NCBI GenBank assembly: GCA_020746105.1
Contig: JAJGST010000088.1
Coordinates: 33,213-97,212 of the forward strand
Length of the DNA: 64,000 nucleotides
From: Trogon surrucura
Taxonomy: Eukaryota > Chordata > Aves > Trogoniformes > Trogonidae
Direction: 5' to 3'
Position numbers and translations under genes: made by a program. Shown piece after piece: positions 24,348 to 34,720 of this stretch. The notes beneath the pieces are model-generated. The model did not search any database. It saw only the letters and a list, made by a program, of their open reading frames with translations, and was not told the DNA's origin. The number at the start of each line of letters is the position of its first letter. Within the stretch, counting starts at the first letter, position 1.

Positions 24348-24402
24348 ATTGGCTGCTCCAGATCTCATCCACCAATGTCAGATCGATCCGCCTCTGACGT
24401 CA
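24348..24402 (-). promoter_or_regulatory. MHC-type promoter module (X2/Y-like, CCAAT), locus 1
   Basis: Reading on the minus strand, TGACGTCA (24,402-24,395) is followed after 18 bp by ATTGG (24,376-24,372) and further on by CCAAT (24,352-24,348). A CRE-like X2 box and an inverted CCAAT (Y box) in this order are the core of the SXY module that binds RFX, CREB/ATF and NF-Y in MHC promoters. The same order and the same 18-bp spacing recur at 31.5 kb. Confidence 0.65.
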
Positions 24403-24446
24403 CCGGGCGCCGGGCAGATCCCGTGTGGGCAGGTTGAATTCGAAAT

Positions 24447-24805
24447 CCTAGAATGTCTGAGGTTGGGAGGGACCTTAGAGCCATCTGATCCAACCCCCCG
24501 CCATGGGCAGGGACACCTCTCAACCAGCCACAGCCTCTCTGGGCAATCTAGTCCAGAGTCCTGCCCCCCTCACACTGAAGATTTTCTTCCTAAGACCCAT
24601 TCTAAACCTGTTCTCCTTCTATTTAAATCCATTTCCCCTTGTCCTATCGCTGGACACTCTTGTACAAACTCCCCCGCAGCCTTCCTGTAGGTTCCCTTCA
24701 GGCACTGGAAGGCAGTGATAAGGTCCCCCCGGAGTCTCCTCTTTTCAAGGCTGAACAGTCCCAGCTCTCTCAGCCTGTCCTCACAGCAGAGGTTTCCACC
24801 CTGCG
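24447..24805 (-). mobile_element. CR1 3' portion
   Basis: Plus-strand 'aggttgggagggacctt', 'atctgatccaaccccccgcc' and the coding part around 'ctgaacagtcccagctctct' are the reverse complement of a CR1 3' end. It lies immediately upstream of the class I relic promoter. Confidence 0.9.
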
Positions 24806-25079
24806 GGGAAGAACTCAGCCCCTCCACCCCGTACCCAGTCCAGGGACACCCCCCCTGACCCGGGGCCGGGCGGGAGGTGTGAATCCAGCTCAGCTCTGTC
24901 TTGCCTGGACAGACCCTTGTCTGTGATGATCCGGGGGGGGTTGTGAAAAACGACCCCGCCCCGACTTCTCCAACTTGACTAAACAGGGGACAAAGGACCA
25001 AAACCCGAATGGAACCAAAACCCAACAGCAAACATTTCGCCCAGAGTCTCATTTCAAACACTGCCTCTGTTCTGGAGGT

Positions 25080-25410
25080 CTTTTAGTTTGGCTCAGGAGA
25101 CCATTTGTGCCCCAGCGCTCATCATCAAATTAGCAAAACAAGGCGAATGCTCAGACACAACCTCCCCCCGTGAAAAGATAAGGGAAAGAGCCATGGGGCC
25201 CCCAGAGAGAAAACATTCCAGCGAGTCCCATTTCCTCAGGCACACCTCTGCCCCCTCCCACATCCCATCCTCACGGGATAAAACCTGTAAAATTTTGGGT
25301 TGGATCGGGAGATTTTTACCGCTGATCCCGCTGGGCTGCAGGAGATCCCTGCCGGCTGTGCTGGAGGCGTGGGACGAGGATCCTTTCCCTCGGCACTGAG
25401 AGCCCTTCCC
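25080..25410 (+). repeat. 5' flanking repeat of ZNF cassette 4
   Basis: It matches 12,590-12,880 and inverted 6,376-6,570. It includes 'catcccatcctcacgggata' with a TATA-like element. It is related in direct orientation to the cassette's 3' flank at 29,489-29,815, about 4.3 kb downstream (3 kb without the CR1). Confidence 0.65.
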
Positions 25411-25960
25411 TGAGAAAGGGCCGGCAGTGGGGGGCTCCGGCCGGGCTCCCCCAGCACCCCCGCGATCCCCGGGGGGTCCAGCCCGGCTCGGGGAGCGGAG
25501 GCTCCGGAAAAGGCGGCTCCGGGGGCGGGACCCTCCGCTCATCCCCGGGAGCGGCCGGAGTGATCCCCATGTGCTTTCGGGAGGCGGCAGCGCTCGCAGG
25601 TACCGGGGGTTCCCCGGGCAGGATACGGGGTGGGGGGCTGGGTCCTTCCGCATGGGGTGTGAAGGAACCCCGGGGCAGCACCCGAAGGAACCTGAGGGGT
25701 CCCGGGCAGCATCTGGAGATAATGGGGGACCCCGGGTCAGCGTCCAGAGGGATTGGGGGGGTGTCCCAGGCAGCGGCGGTGGGGAATAGGGTCCAGGCAG
25801 CCCAACGGGTAAGGGAGTAGTGTTGGGAGGAGGTGATGAAGAAGGATCCCCCAACCGCAGCCCGGCTCCTTGCTGCTCTGTGCCCCGTGGTCGCGGGTTG
25901 GGGGCGGGGAACGGGTGCGCATCTCTGGGTGGGGTCTCCCTGCACGGCCTCGCCCCTAAA
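25411..25960 (+). promoter_or_regulatory. CpG-rich 5' unit of ZNF-4, first exon with donor at 25,599/25,600
   Basis: It is closest to the ZNF-1 unit. The conserved donor reads 'gctcgcag|gtaccggg'. It probably holds the promoter and a non-coding first exon of ZNF-4. Confidence 0.6.
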
Positions 25961-26039
25961 TAACGCCACAGAGGAGGCTGAGTATCCCTGTAATCCCAAA
26001 TAACTTGTTGGGGCTCTGAAGCCCCCCCAGGTCAGAGGA

Positions 26040-26586
26040 TCAGTCATTCCAATCCATGTGGTGAGGCGGGGACCAATGACCTTTCCTGGGTCACATCGGG
26101 CAGGAGAGGAGCCGTGAGAGCGTGTCGATCCCTGGTAAAGAATTTCTATGGGTCCCAGCCCTCCAAATTTTCAGAGGTTCCCTCCACTCCCCTGCCTGTT
26201 TCCTTTGAGGCAACATGGGCTGGCTGTGACCAGTGGGGTTTCTTGGGAGGTGGGTGGCTACAGGGTGAGAAGCTTCTTGAAGGTGGGTGTGTCCCCCATG
26301 CCATGGCCCAACCAGCCAGGGCCTCTGTGATAAATATGTGGAAGAGGAGAAAAACGTGCTGGGCCAATTCTTTTGTGTTGGAGAGATCTTTAGCTCTTGG
26401 AGGGGAAGGGGGTGGTGAGAGGAGCAACCATGTGGACGTGAAGCAGGGGAGGAGACTGGAGCAGAGGCTCTGCAGCTTCCCACAGCCCAGGACCAGGTCT
26501 ATTGTGGAGCAGACCCTTGCCTAAGCCCATGGAGGAGCAAGATAAATCACTGTGTTTTTCCCCTATTTCTGCACTCTTAAAGGACT
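26040..26586 (+). other. Conserved intron/leader segment of ZNF cassette 4
   Basis: It is the homologue of inverted 5,150-5,690. It runs to 'cttaaaggactgg', where the CR1 insertion begins; the interrupted sequence resumes after the CR1 at about 27,874. Confidence 0.55.
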
Positions 26587-27873
26587 GGAACATCTTATCC
26601 TTGGCGCTGTCTCTGGACATATCAAGGATAAGGTTATTAGGAGCAGTTAACATGGCTTTGCTAAGGGGAAGTCATATTCGACCAACCTGAGAGCCTTCTA
26701 TGAAGACATAACGAGGTGGATAGATGATGGCTGTGCAGTGGATGTGGTCTATCTGGACATCAGCAAGGCATTTGACACCGTCTCCCACAGCATCCTCAGA
26801 GGTAAACTGAGGCAGTGTGGTCTGGATGACCAAGTAGTGAGGTGGGTCGCTAACTGGTTGAAGGGAAGAAGCCAGAGAGTTGTGGTCACTGGGGCAGAGT
26901 CTGGCCGGATGTTTGTGTCTAGTGGGGTCTCTCAGGGGTCAGTGCTGGGGCCGGTGCTGTTCAATGTATTCATCAATGACCTGGACAAGGGATCAGAGGG
27001 TGTTGTCAGCAAGTTTGCTGATGACACGAAATTGGGAGGAGTGGTTGACACCCCAGCAGGCTGTGCAGCCATTCAGAGAGACCTGGACAGGCTGGAGGGC
27101 TGGAGAGGGAGAAATCTTATGAAGTTCAGCAAGGGCAAGTGTAGAGTTTTGCACTTGGGAAAGAACAACCCCATGTGCCGGCACAGGCTGGGGACTGCCC
27201 TGCTGGAGAGCAGCACAGGGGAAAGGGCCCTGGGGGTTCTAGTGAACAGCAGGATGGCCATGAGCCAGCAGTGTGCCCTCGTGGGCAAGAAGGCCAAGGG
27301 CATCCTGGGGTGTATTAGAAGGGGAGTAGCAAGTAGGTGGAGAGAGGTCCTCCTGCCTCTCTACTCTGCCCTGGTGAGGCTACATCTGGAATCTTGTGTC
27401 CAGTTCTGGGCCCCTCAGCTCAAGAGAGACAGGGAACTGCTGGAGAGAGTCCAGCGCAGCCACAGAGATGATTAAGGGAGTGGAACATCTCCCTTATGAG
27501 GAAAGGCTGAGGGAGCTGGGTCTCTTTATCTTGGAGAAGAGGAGGCTGAGGGCTGAACTCACTAATGTTTTTGTCAACGGGGAATGTCAGGAGGACGGAG
27601 CCAAGCTCTTTTCAGTGATGTCTATTGGCAGGACAAGGGGCAATGGGTGCAAGCTGGAATGTAGGAGGTTCCATAAAAGTATTAGAAAAAGCTTTTTCAT
27701 AGTGAGGGTGACGGGCTGCCCAGGGAGGTTGTGGAATCTCCTTTGGAGACATTCAAAACCCACCTGGACGCGTTCCTGTGCGCTCTGCTGTAGGTGATCC
27801 TGCTCTGGCAGGGGGGTTGGACTAGATGATCTTTGAGGTCTCTTCCAACCTCTAACATTCTGTGATTCTGTGA
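26587..27873 (+). mobile_element. CR1 LINE, 5'-truncated
   Basis: It encodes the C-terminal half of CR1 reverse transcriptase: [31 protein letters not shown] and an intact catalytic FADD (near 27,017), then LHLGKNNP and [11 protein letters not shown] frameshift lies near 27,460 and the last part is degraded. The 3' end has 'gttggactagatgatctttg' and 'attctgtgattctgtgact'. It sits in the intron upstream of the ZNF-4 array exon and is absent at the same place in ZNF-1 and ZNF-3. Confidence 0.93.
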
Positions 27874-28000
27874 CTCGTGTGGTTCAGACTTGCTTGCCTC
27901 TAGAAAGGCTCCAGCAGACAGGCAGCACTGTACTGGTTGGTGCTGGTGGAGGTGGCTGCTCTTAACAGACATCAGATGAGCCTGTTTAGTCTCTCAACAG

Positions 28001-28780
28001 CTGAGGAGCTCGAGAGTGGGAAGAAGAAGGAGCCCTAAGCCATGAAAAAGGTGAGAGAGAAGGTGGAAGAGGACACAGTGAAGGTGGAAGAAGCCAGAGA
28101 GGAGCCCCAGAACATTGAGGTGGAAATGGCCCATGAAGTTCAACGTGAGGATGATGATGAGCAAGGGAGCCGAGAAGAAGTCTTGCTTCAGAGAAGACCA
28201 CGCAAAGGCTCTTTCAAAGGATCGTATGTTGAAAACCAGCGAGAAGCTGGAACTCAACCAAAGAGTGGCTGCAAAGAGAAGGGGTACACCTGTGGGGACT
28301 GCCAGAAGATCTTCACGTCGAAGAGCAACCTGATCCGTCACCAATGCATCCACACAGGAGAGAAGCCCTTTAAGTGCCTGGAGTGTGGAGAGAGCTTCAT
28401 CTGGCGCTCAGACCTCGTCAACCACCAACACATCCACACGGGAGAGAAACCATTCAAGAGCCTGGAGTGCGGGAAGAGCTTTGCTTGGTGCTCAGTCCTT
28501 GTCAGCCACAAATGCATCCACAAAGGAGAGAAGCCCTTCAAGTGCCTGGAGTGTGGGAAGATCTTTGTAACAAGCACTCTCCTCCTGCGGCACGGGGTGA
28601 CTCACACCAAGGAGAAGCTCTTTTCCTGCACCATGTGTGGGAAATGCTTTGCCCAGCCCTGGGCCCTTGTGAACCACAAACACATTCACACAGGAGAGAA
28701 GCTGTTTTTCTGCCCCTACTGCAAGAGAAACTTCATCCAAAAGTGTCACCTGCAGAGGCATCTGCGAGCCTTACACAAAG
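28001..28780 (+). CDS. ZNF-4: acidic N-terminus and six C2H2 fingers, intact frame
   Basis: The exon starts after an acceptor at 28,000. The ATG at 28,042 opens an acidic, charged N-terminus (MKKVREKVEEDTVKVEEARE..., then [17 protein letters not shown]) without a known domain. From about residue 80, six C2H2 fingers follow: [50 protein letters not shown] and FFCPYCKRNF. The third finger has Ser in place of its first Cys and should not bind zinc normally. The donor is at 28,781 (CAAAG|GTGAGT), in phase with the tail exon at 29,256. This is the only cassette with no stop between ATG and fingers. It is a likely nuclear DNA-binding protein of about 320 residues with its tail; the target is unknown. 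A CpG-rich first exon lies about 2.4 kb upstream. Confidence 0.8.
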
Positions 28781-29255
28781 GTGAGTCCTCCTTGGAAAGG
28801 CCTTTAGGGTGAGGTGTCCCCTGTCTTGGTGGGGCTATTGGTTGGGATGGGCAGGAGAAGCGTGTGGTGGGGCTGTGTTTGGGTTCCTGCTCCCAGTGTG
28901 GCAGCGGTGATGGGGTGGGAGATGTCCCCGGGGATGGATTTGCTCTGTCCCCAGGTTGGGTTGGTCTGTCGGTGGGGATAGTCCTGCTCTGAGCAGGATG
29001 TTCCCAGCTGAGGGAACTGCACTGGAAGCAGCTCCTCCAGGCAGGGCATGTTCCTGAGTTGGTGAGAGCAAAGGGTCTCCAAGAACACATCCCAGGTTCA
29101 TTGGTGGGCATGGAGGCCCCTCTTCATGTATCCTCCACTGGGAAACCTGCTCTGGCTCTGTCCTACTTGCATTACCCCAACAGATCCTGGGCTTTCTCCT
29201 CCATCCTTGATGGTGGAGGTCCTGTTGGTGTCATGGCTTTGTCTTTCTCCAGCAG

Positions 29256-29488
29256 ACATGGAGAGCTCCCAGCTGAAGGCAGAACCACCCCCCCAGGTGC
29301 TGGAGGAGAAGCTGGAGCACAAGGAGGAGCAGAGCCCACCTGGAGAAGGGGATGACGTGAGGATACCCCCACCAGCCACAAGCAAGCAGATCACCATAAC
29401 TGGTGTGTTCACCATCAAAAAATTAGAAAAATTAGTAGGGGGCACCCAGGAAACACAGGGGGAAATCTCATCACTCCACCAGGTATAA
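29256..29488 (+). CDS. ZNF-4 C-terminal tail exon
   Basis: The acceptor AG is at 29,254-29,255. Joined to 28,780 it reads in frame (HK-D-MESSQLKAEPPPQV...). It ends at TAA 29,486-29,488, about ten codons longer than the ZNF-1 and ZNF-3 tails because their TAG after GTQET is CAG here. The tail is charged and Pro/Glu-rich, with no known domain. Confidence 0.65.
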
Positions 29489-29815
29489 ACATTCTAGATA
29501 GTTCAGTCTCCACAGCCATACCCCAGCCCCCCCACACCCCCATCCCTTCCTTATGGGCTAAAAACTCTAAGATTCTGGGTAGAATCTGGAGAAGGTTTTC
29601 CAACAACCCGGCTGGACTGTAGGAGATTCTTCCCCCTTATCTGAGATGTCAGATGAGGGGATTTGCCCCGGGATTGAGAACCCTGACCTGGGAGAGGGTG
29701 ACTGAGACACCCATGTGCTATTTGAGCACACTGTGTTATTGTTAATATCTCGCATGTTTTTCTGACCTGTATTAGTACATTTCCAGGAATCACTTAAGTG
29801 ATGTGTCCCTCAGGT
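29489..29815 (+). repeat. 3' flanking repeat of ZNF cassette 4
   Basis: It is nearly identical to 22,275-22,600 and to inverted 240-525. The copies stop matching at 'aggaatcacttaag', which marks the right-hand edge of the duplicated cassette. Confidence 0.65.
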
Positions 29816-30329
29816 CTTGTATCGGGGAAGCTTCTGTCCCTCCATCACACACTTAGGCATTGGATGGTCTGCAGTAATCATGAATATTCATCAGTGTACT
29901 TGAGCTAATTATCACACTTGATCATTTCATAGCATCACAGCCTGGGGCTTGGATCTCCTGGGGGGCTTATGGGGGAGTCTGTGGTGGTCTTTGGGAGAGG
30001 AACTCGGGGGCTGCCCTGAGCGGGATGTCCCCACCCCCTCCCCACAGGGGTGGCCCCGCACTCACTCAGAATTCTTCTCCATGTCCTTTGGTTGGGATCC
30101 CCTGGGTGGGGGCGTGTCCCTCCCTCCTGGAGACTCGGGGGCTCCGCGACGTTCCCGTTGTTGGTGGAAAATCAGTTCCCCACCCCCGGTGCCATCGCAC
30201 ACGGCAAAGTGGGATCTGCTCGCACCGAGCAGGATCTCACACCTGAGGGATCGGAGATGTCGGCAGAGCCTCCCCGGAGCCAGGCTGGGGTGCAGTTTCA
30301 CCAGCACGACTCTAATCCTCCTGGTGGCG

Positions 30330-30690
30330 GGTGGCGGGGAACGGCTGCGGCGGGGCGGGGGACACACGGGAGGACTCGGGGGACACGTTCGGGATCAAGA
30401 AGGGGGTGATCTCCTCGCCACAGCCCCCCCCAGCCCCAGCAGAACCGGCCGCCGGCCCCCACCCGCGCCACGATCATCTCCGGGCGCCGCCGCCGCCGCC
30501 GAACCCCAGAGCTCCGGGCGCTGCCGCCGCCAAACACCGACCCCGAGTCCCAGCCCCGTGCAGGGCAGTCCCGGCCCCGGGCGAGCAGTCACTGGGAGGT
30601 CTCGGAGTGCAGCCGGAGCTGCTGCAAACCGCAGCGCTCAGAGAAAAGTCGAGCGGAGTTAAACTGCGCTGGACGAGCCCCCGACGTTGA
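30330..30690 (-). repeat. GC-rich duplicated module A, copy 3
   Basis: Its minus strand matches plus-strand 6,832-7,110. The match starts abruptly at 'gctcgtccagcgc', exactly where the class I alpha-1 reading breaks off. This marks a rearrangement breakpoint inside the class I gene. Confidence 0.55.
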
Positions 30691-30891
30691 CCTTCTGAGT
30701 CTTTGGTTGGAGCTTGGTCTGTTCGTCCCAGTACTGCCGGTCCAGCCAGTCCACCCGGGCCACCACCCTCCTGGTGTCTCTGTCATAGCGCAAGATGATG
30801 TTCCCGTCCAGGTACACCGCGGACACGTCCCGGGGCACCCCCGGGCTGGGCTCCGACACCCCGGGTTCAGAGCAGTGCAGGGAGTGGCGCT
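30685..30891 (-). pseudogene. MHC class I alpha-1 exon, truncated, locus 2
   Basis: After an acceptor 'tccccgcag' (30,900-30,892) the minus strand reads RHSLHCSEPGVSEPSPGVPR, then VYLDGNIILRYDRDTRR and WLDRQYWDEQTK. These are the landmarks of an avian class I alpha-1 domain (opening HSL, YxDG, RYDSxTRR, QYWDxQT). The normal C-terminal part (VNxxxLxxRYNQS) is missing: after KVNVGG the sequence switches to module A and meets a stop. The start of the domain is also altered (HSLHC for HSLRY). No alpha-2, alpha-3 or transmembrane exons follow. It is non-functional as a presenting molecule. Confidence 0.8.
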
Positions 30892-31349
30892 CTGCGGGGA
30901 CACGGGGGTGGAGAGAAGTGGGGGGGAGACAGGGGTGAGGGGCCCAGGGGTGGGCTGCGAGGATGGGTGGCGGTCCCGGGGGAGCAAATCGGCGGGAGGG
31001 AGTGACTGGAGGGGATGCGGGGAGAGAGGAATGTCCAGGGCAGGGGTCCTGGTGCTGAGGAAAGCAGAGACGGGGGGGGTTTGGGGGTCAGAGGTGCGGG
31101 GAGCTGTCTTGGTGCCTGGGTCTGGGGGAGTCCAGGGTCTGCCAGGGTCCTGGGGAGGGGGACGGGAGGTCTCGGGGAGATCCTTGTGCCCGGGTGGGAG
31201 GTCCCTGTCCCCAGGGGCATCCTGGTGCCCAGTGTAGGAGGGACCAGTGGCCGGGCATCAAGAGGAGTCAAGCGGAGGGAGGAGGGGGTTGTCCCGGGAA
31301 AGGGGGTCCGAGGGGGTCCCAGCGCCAGGAAAGGGGCTCCAGAGATCCT

Positions 31350-31422
31350 GACCGCTCGCCGCCCCGCCGCGGGTCCCCAGCAGCAGCCCCAGCCCCAGCG
31401 CCCGGCCCGGGCCCGGCCCTAT
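31350..31422 (-). pseudogene. MHC class I exon 1 relic, locus 2
   Basis: The leader core RALGLGLLLGTRGGAASG is clear on the minus strand, but the start codon position (31,422-31,420) reads ATA instead of ATG. As at 24.25 kb, the start position and the hydrophobic core are one base out of frame. The donor is poor (GTCAGG). It lies 460 bp upstream of the alpha-1 exon, a normal distance for intron 1. Confidence 0.65.
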
Positions 31423-31527
31423 CGCGCTGCTCCGCTCCGCTCCGGATCCGCACGGACCCGCCACCTTCGTTCGCTCCCGATTAGGACCCGTCACAAGCCC
31501 CGCCCACGGCACCAAACAGCCCCCGCG

Positions 31528-31583
31528 ATTGGCTCCGCCATCCTCCGGTCCGCCAATGGCAGCCCGATCCGTCTCTGACGTCA
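31528..31583 (-). promoter_or_regulatory. MHC-type promoter module (X2/Y-like, CCAAT), locus 2
   Basis: On the minus strand TGACGTCA (31,583-31,576) is followed after 18 bp by ATTGG (31,557-31,553) and then CCAAT (31,532-31,528). The order and spacing equal those of locus 1. Both modules lie about 110-160 bp upstream of the leader start. Confidence 0.65.
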
Positions 31584-31703
31584 CCGAGCGAAGGGAGATG
31601 GGGCGGGGACAACCCAGCTCCTCCGGTTCCTCCCCTAAAGACACCAGAGACCGCTGGAGACCACCAGAGACCCCCCCCAGAAGCCCCCCAGAAGATCCAA
31701 GTC

Positions 31704-32516
31704 TGTCGCGGGTTAGGGCTGGGCCGGCCACTAACGCGGACAGACGCTCTCTAACCCCCTCTTCCCCCCCCCAAACGGGAAGAGAAAAGGGAATGAGGCA
31801 GAGAGACTTACGGGTTAGGGAAGGAAAACTAGAACAGCTTTAATGAAAATAAGGGAAATAATGGTGAGAAGATAAGAGTAGAGAACTAAATACAACTATA
31901 GAGAGTAGCCCGATATCAAACCCGACTCCCTCCCCCGATATCAATCCCCACTGGGGCTGCAGAGCAGGAGGCACTGGGGAAACCCCAGGCTCAGCGGCGG
32001 CGGGAGCTGGATACAGGGAGCTGGATTCGGGAACTCAGGATCCGGATCAAAATCAGGAGGTCAGGTGGAGTCCTCTCTGGACACCGGCCATTGCAGAAAA
32101 GGTGAAACGAAGGGCGAAAAGGACAAAAAAGGGACGAAACTCTCGTGATCACTCAATTTATACTAGATGTGATGTACATGGGATGGAATACTCTCGTTGG
32201 TCACCTGTCCTGTCTGTTACCCTCCGGAGGTGTAACCTTTTACTTCCTTGTGCCCCCTCTTACTACCCAGCACCCCCAGCGTGGCACACAAGAGCCAGCA
32301 GTGGCCTTGGGCACTATAGGAATAAGTATCAGCCAGAGCCTTTCTGCATCCCAGTCCCAGGCAGTGACTGCAAACATCAGGTGTTATCACTGCCAGTAGC
32401 ACACACTGTCTGCAGGAACACGCTGCTGACTTCAAAACGTGCAGCCTTTTAGAAGAGGCTAAACTGGAAAGTAAAAATCACTAAACAGGACTGGGTTTTT
32501 AGCTAAACCCAGGACA
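31704..32516 (-). mobile_element. ERVL-type solo LTR
   Basis: On the minus strand it begins 'tgtcctgggtttagctaaaa' (32,516) and ends 'ctaacccgcgaca' (31,704), 813 bp with TG...CA ends. Near the end lies an ATTAAA-type polyadenylation signal ('attaaagctgttctag'). The opening words are typical of avian ERVL-class LTRs. No internal retroviral sequence adjoins it and no clear target-site duplication is visible. Confidence 0.65.
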
Positions 32517-32519
32517 GTG

Positions 32520-33110
32520 ACTTAAGCGGGTCCTCCTTGGAGCAGCGGGTCTGCAGTCAGGGACTCTCCCCTTGGATCAGGATACCACCCAAGGAAACTT
32601 CCTTGGATTGAGAGTCTGCACCCCCCAGCGAGTGATACTTCTGGAAATATCTTTGAGGGAGCCCTTGCCCCTTGCGGGTAAGGATCCCTTTTTCCTGGGT
32701 ACCCTCGACTGGGAGGGTTTTCCTTTTGTGAATGGGTGTGTGCACATTTGGGGTCAGCTTTCTAAAGAGGAAAATTGGCGAATTCTTAAATCAAGTTGTG
32801 TAGTGTTATATTCCAGAGTGGCATCTGAACTTCCAACACACTTTGTCTGTCAGAGTGCTGGGTATTTTTCTGGCTGGAATAAAAGTTCTGAGTAGCTGTG
32901 GTGTTTGTTTTGTGGTGCCTCCACGACAACCAGCCTAATCTGCACTCAGGTGAGATGCCCCAGGGCATGAGGAATGGACACAGGAACAAGGGTTTAAAAA
33001 AGGACATCCCAGTGCTGCATTCTGGTGGCTTCCCAGTGGATGCTACTCTCAGACAAAGTTACCTGAAGACAATCTCTGTCTCACTGGCCTTTATGGCGCC
33101 CTGGGAACAG
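32520..33110 (+). mobile_element. ERV leader/LTR-like sequence
   Basis: It contains a polyadenylation signal (AATAAA near 32,879), a possible splice donor ('gcgggtaaggat' near 32,677) and the segment repeated in inverse at 1-215. It looks like non-coding ends of a second ERV next to the LTR. No primer binding site or gag is recognised. Confidence 0.4.
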
Positions 33111-33329
33111 CCGATGGCATTTGTGCTTACTCAGGTTCATCTCCCCATATGTGCACGATGTGCAGGTTTAAATCTCATCCCTATAGTGCAGACATGAATT
33201 TCTGACCTACGCATCCAACATTCCTCTGTGGAGGAACAAAGAACCTCTCTGAGCTGGGGTGAGAGGCCAGTGCTGGAAATGGTGGTTGTGAGGGGCTGGT
33301 CTGTGATGTCTGCCCCAGGGCAGTGTCAG

Positions 33330-33480
33330 GGTTTAACCCCAGTCAGCAACTGAGTCCTGCAGACTCACTCACTCATTCTCCCCAACAGTGGGATGGGGAA
33401 AGAATCAGAAGGGTATATGTGAGGACACACATTGTTTGATATAAAATCTGATTAAAATGTAAAATAAAAGCTGTCTCCAG
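33330..33480 (+). mobile_element. ERVL LTR fragment
   Basis: The phrase 'tgtcagggtttaaccccagt' followed by 'gtgggatggggaaagaatca' is typical of one end of avian ERVL LTRs. About 150 bp are recognisable. Confidence 0.5.
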
Positions 33481-33962
33481 GAAAGCAGGGCTGCATCATA
33501 TAAAAGAATGAAGGCAAATGCCCCCACTTTGAACATCCCCCCTTCTTACCTATTTCCCCATTATTACATTGCTGAGCGTGATGTCATCTGGCCTGCAATG
33601 TCCCTTTGGCCAGCTGGGGTCAGCTCCCAAATTCCTGTGCACCCCTGCCCTAACCGCTGGTGGGGCAGCAGGAGAAGCAGAAAAGGCCTTGGCTCTGTGT
33701 GAGCCCTGCTCAGCCATGACTGAAACACACCCGCACTGCCAACACTGTTTTCAGCACAAACCCAGAACACAGCCCCATCCCAGCTGCTAGGAAATACCCA
33801 GACAGAGTTAATTTGCTAATTACCCCTCTCCCAGCTAAAGCCAGCACAGGTGTCTTCCCCAGGGTGTGTGCAGTGGCCACAGGCACAGAGCAGACCCTGC
33901 TCAGCTGGTCCTACAGGTCTCTGCCCTGAGGCCTGGCTGGGTGAGGACACTGCTGCGGGCCC

Positions 33963-34200
33963 TGCACTGGGCCTGGCTGGGATGGAGTTCATTTCCCCAC
34001 AGCACCTCTCACAGTGCTCTGTTCTGTAACGGCAGCCAGAAGGGTGCTGATAATCCACCAGTATTTTGTCTGCTGCTGAGCAGGGCTCACAGCACCAAGG
34101 ATGTTTCTCCAATATACTCTCCAAGAGCAGGTTAGGAGAGGACATAGCTGAGGCAGCTGACCCAAAGGGCCACAAAACCCCCACATTTTTGCCACGTGTG
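33963..34200 (+). mobile_element. ERVL LTR fragment
   Basis: It begins 'tgcactgggcctggctggga' and continues with 'gtattttgtctgctgctgag' and 'cagggctcacagcaccaagg', a familiar avian ERVL LTR 5' end. It is truncated before a polyadenylation signal. Confidence 0.6.
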
Positions 34201-34720
34201 GCCAATGCTTTTGCTTTATTAAACTCTCCTTAACCTCACCCACAAGCCTTTCATCATATTTTTCTTTCCTTTCTCCAGTCAGGGCCAACCCACCACAGCC
34301 TCCACCCTGCCCACTCACACTGTTCAGCTGTTCAAGGTGTTTCCATCTGCTGGCACTTTCCAGGGCACACTGAGATCAGTGCTGGAAGAAGACCTAATTC
34401 TTCAGGCACTGCCCTGAGGAGATGCCCTTTGATGGTGGAACTGCTGTTGCAGAGCCCAGCTCTGTGCCACAAGTGCCCATGGACTGTCCCTGGCCTGCAG
34501 TCACCGCACGGCCACACCGCAGGGTGGGGACCAAGGTGCCAGAGCCCTCAGGCCTTACCCCAGCACAGGGACTCAGGAGGAGAGAGGGGGAGTGGAGAGA
34601 GCAGCTCTGGAGAGACCAAGCACTGGTGCTCCCTGGCCGTGCTGCTGTGCCGGGACTCTCTTCCCCTCCACCTCTGCACACAGGCACTGCCCAGCAGCTC
34701 CAAAAAGTCCTTGAAGGAAG
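34201..34720. other. No gene recognised
   Basis: Sequence between an LTR fragment and the truncated gag; no domain or repeat recognised. Confidence 0.45.

Noticed and set aside
26114-26524. 136-codon frame, conserved in the inverted copy at 5,240-5,680
   Set aside because: Antisense frames are equally open in both copies and no domain or splice support exists, so it is treated as intron/leader.
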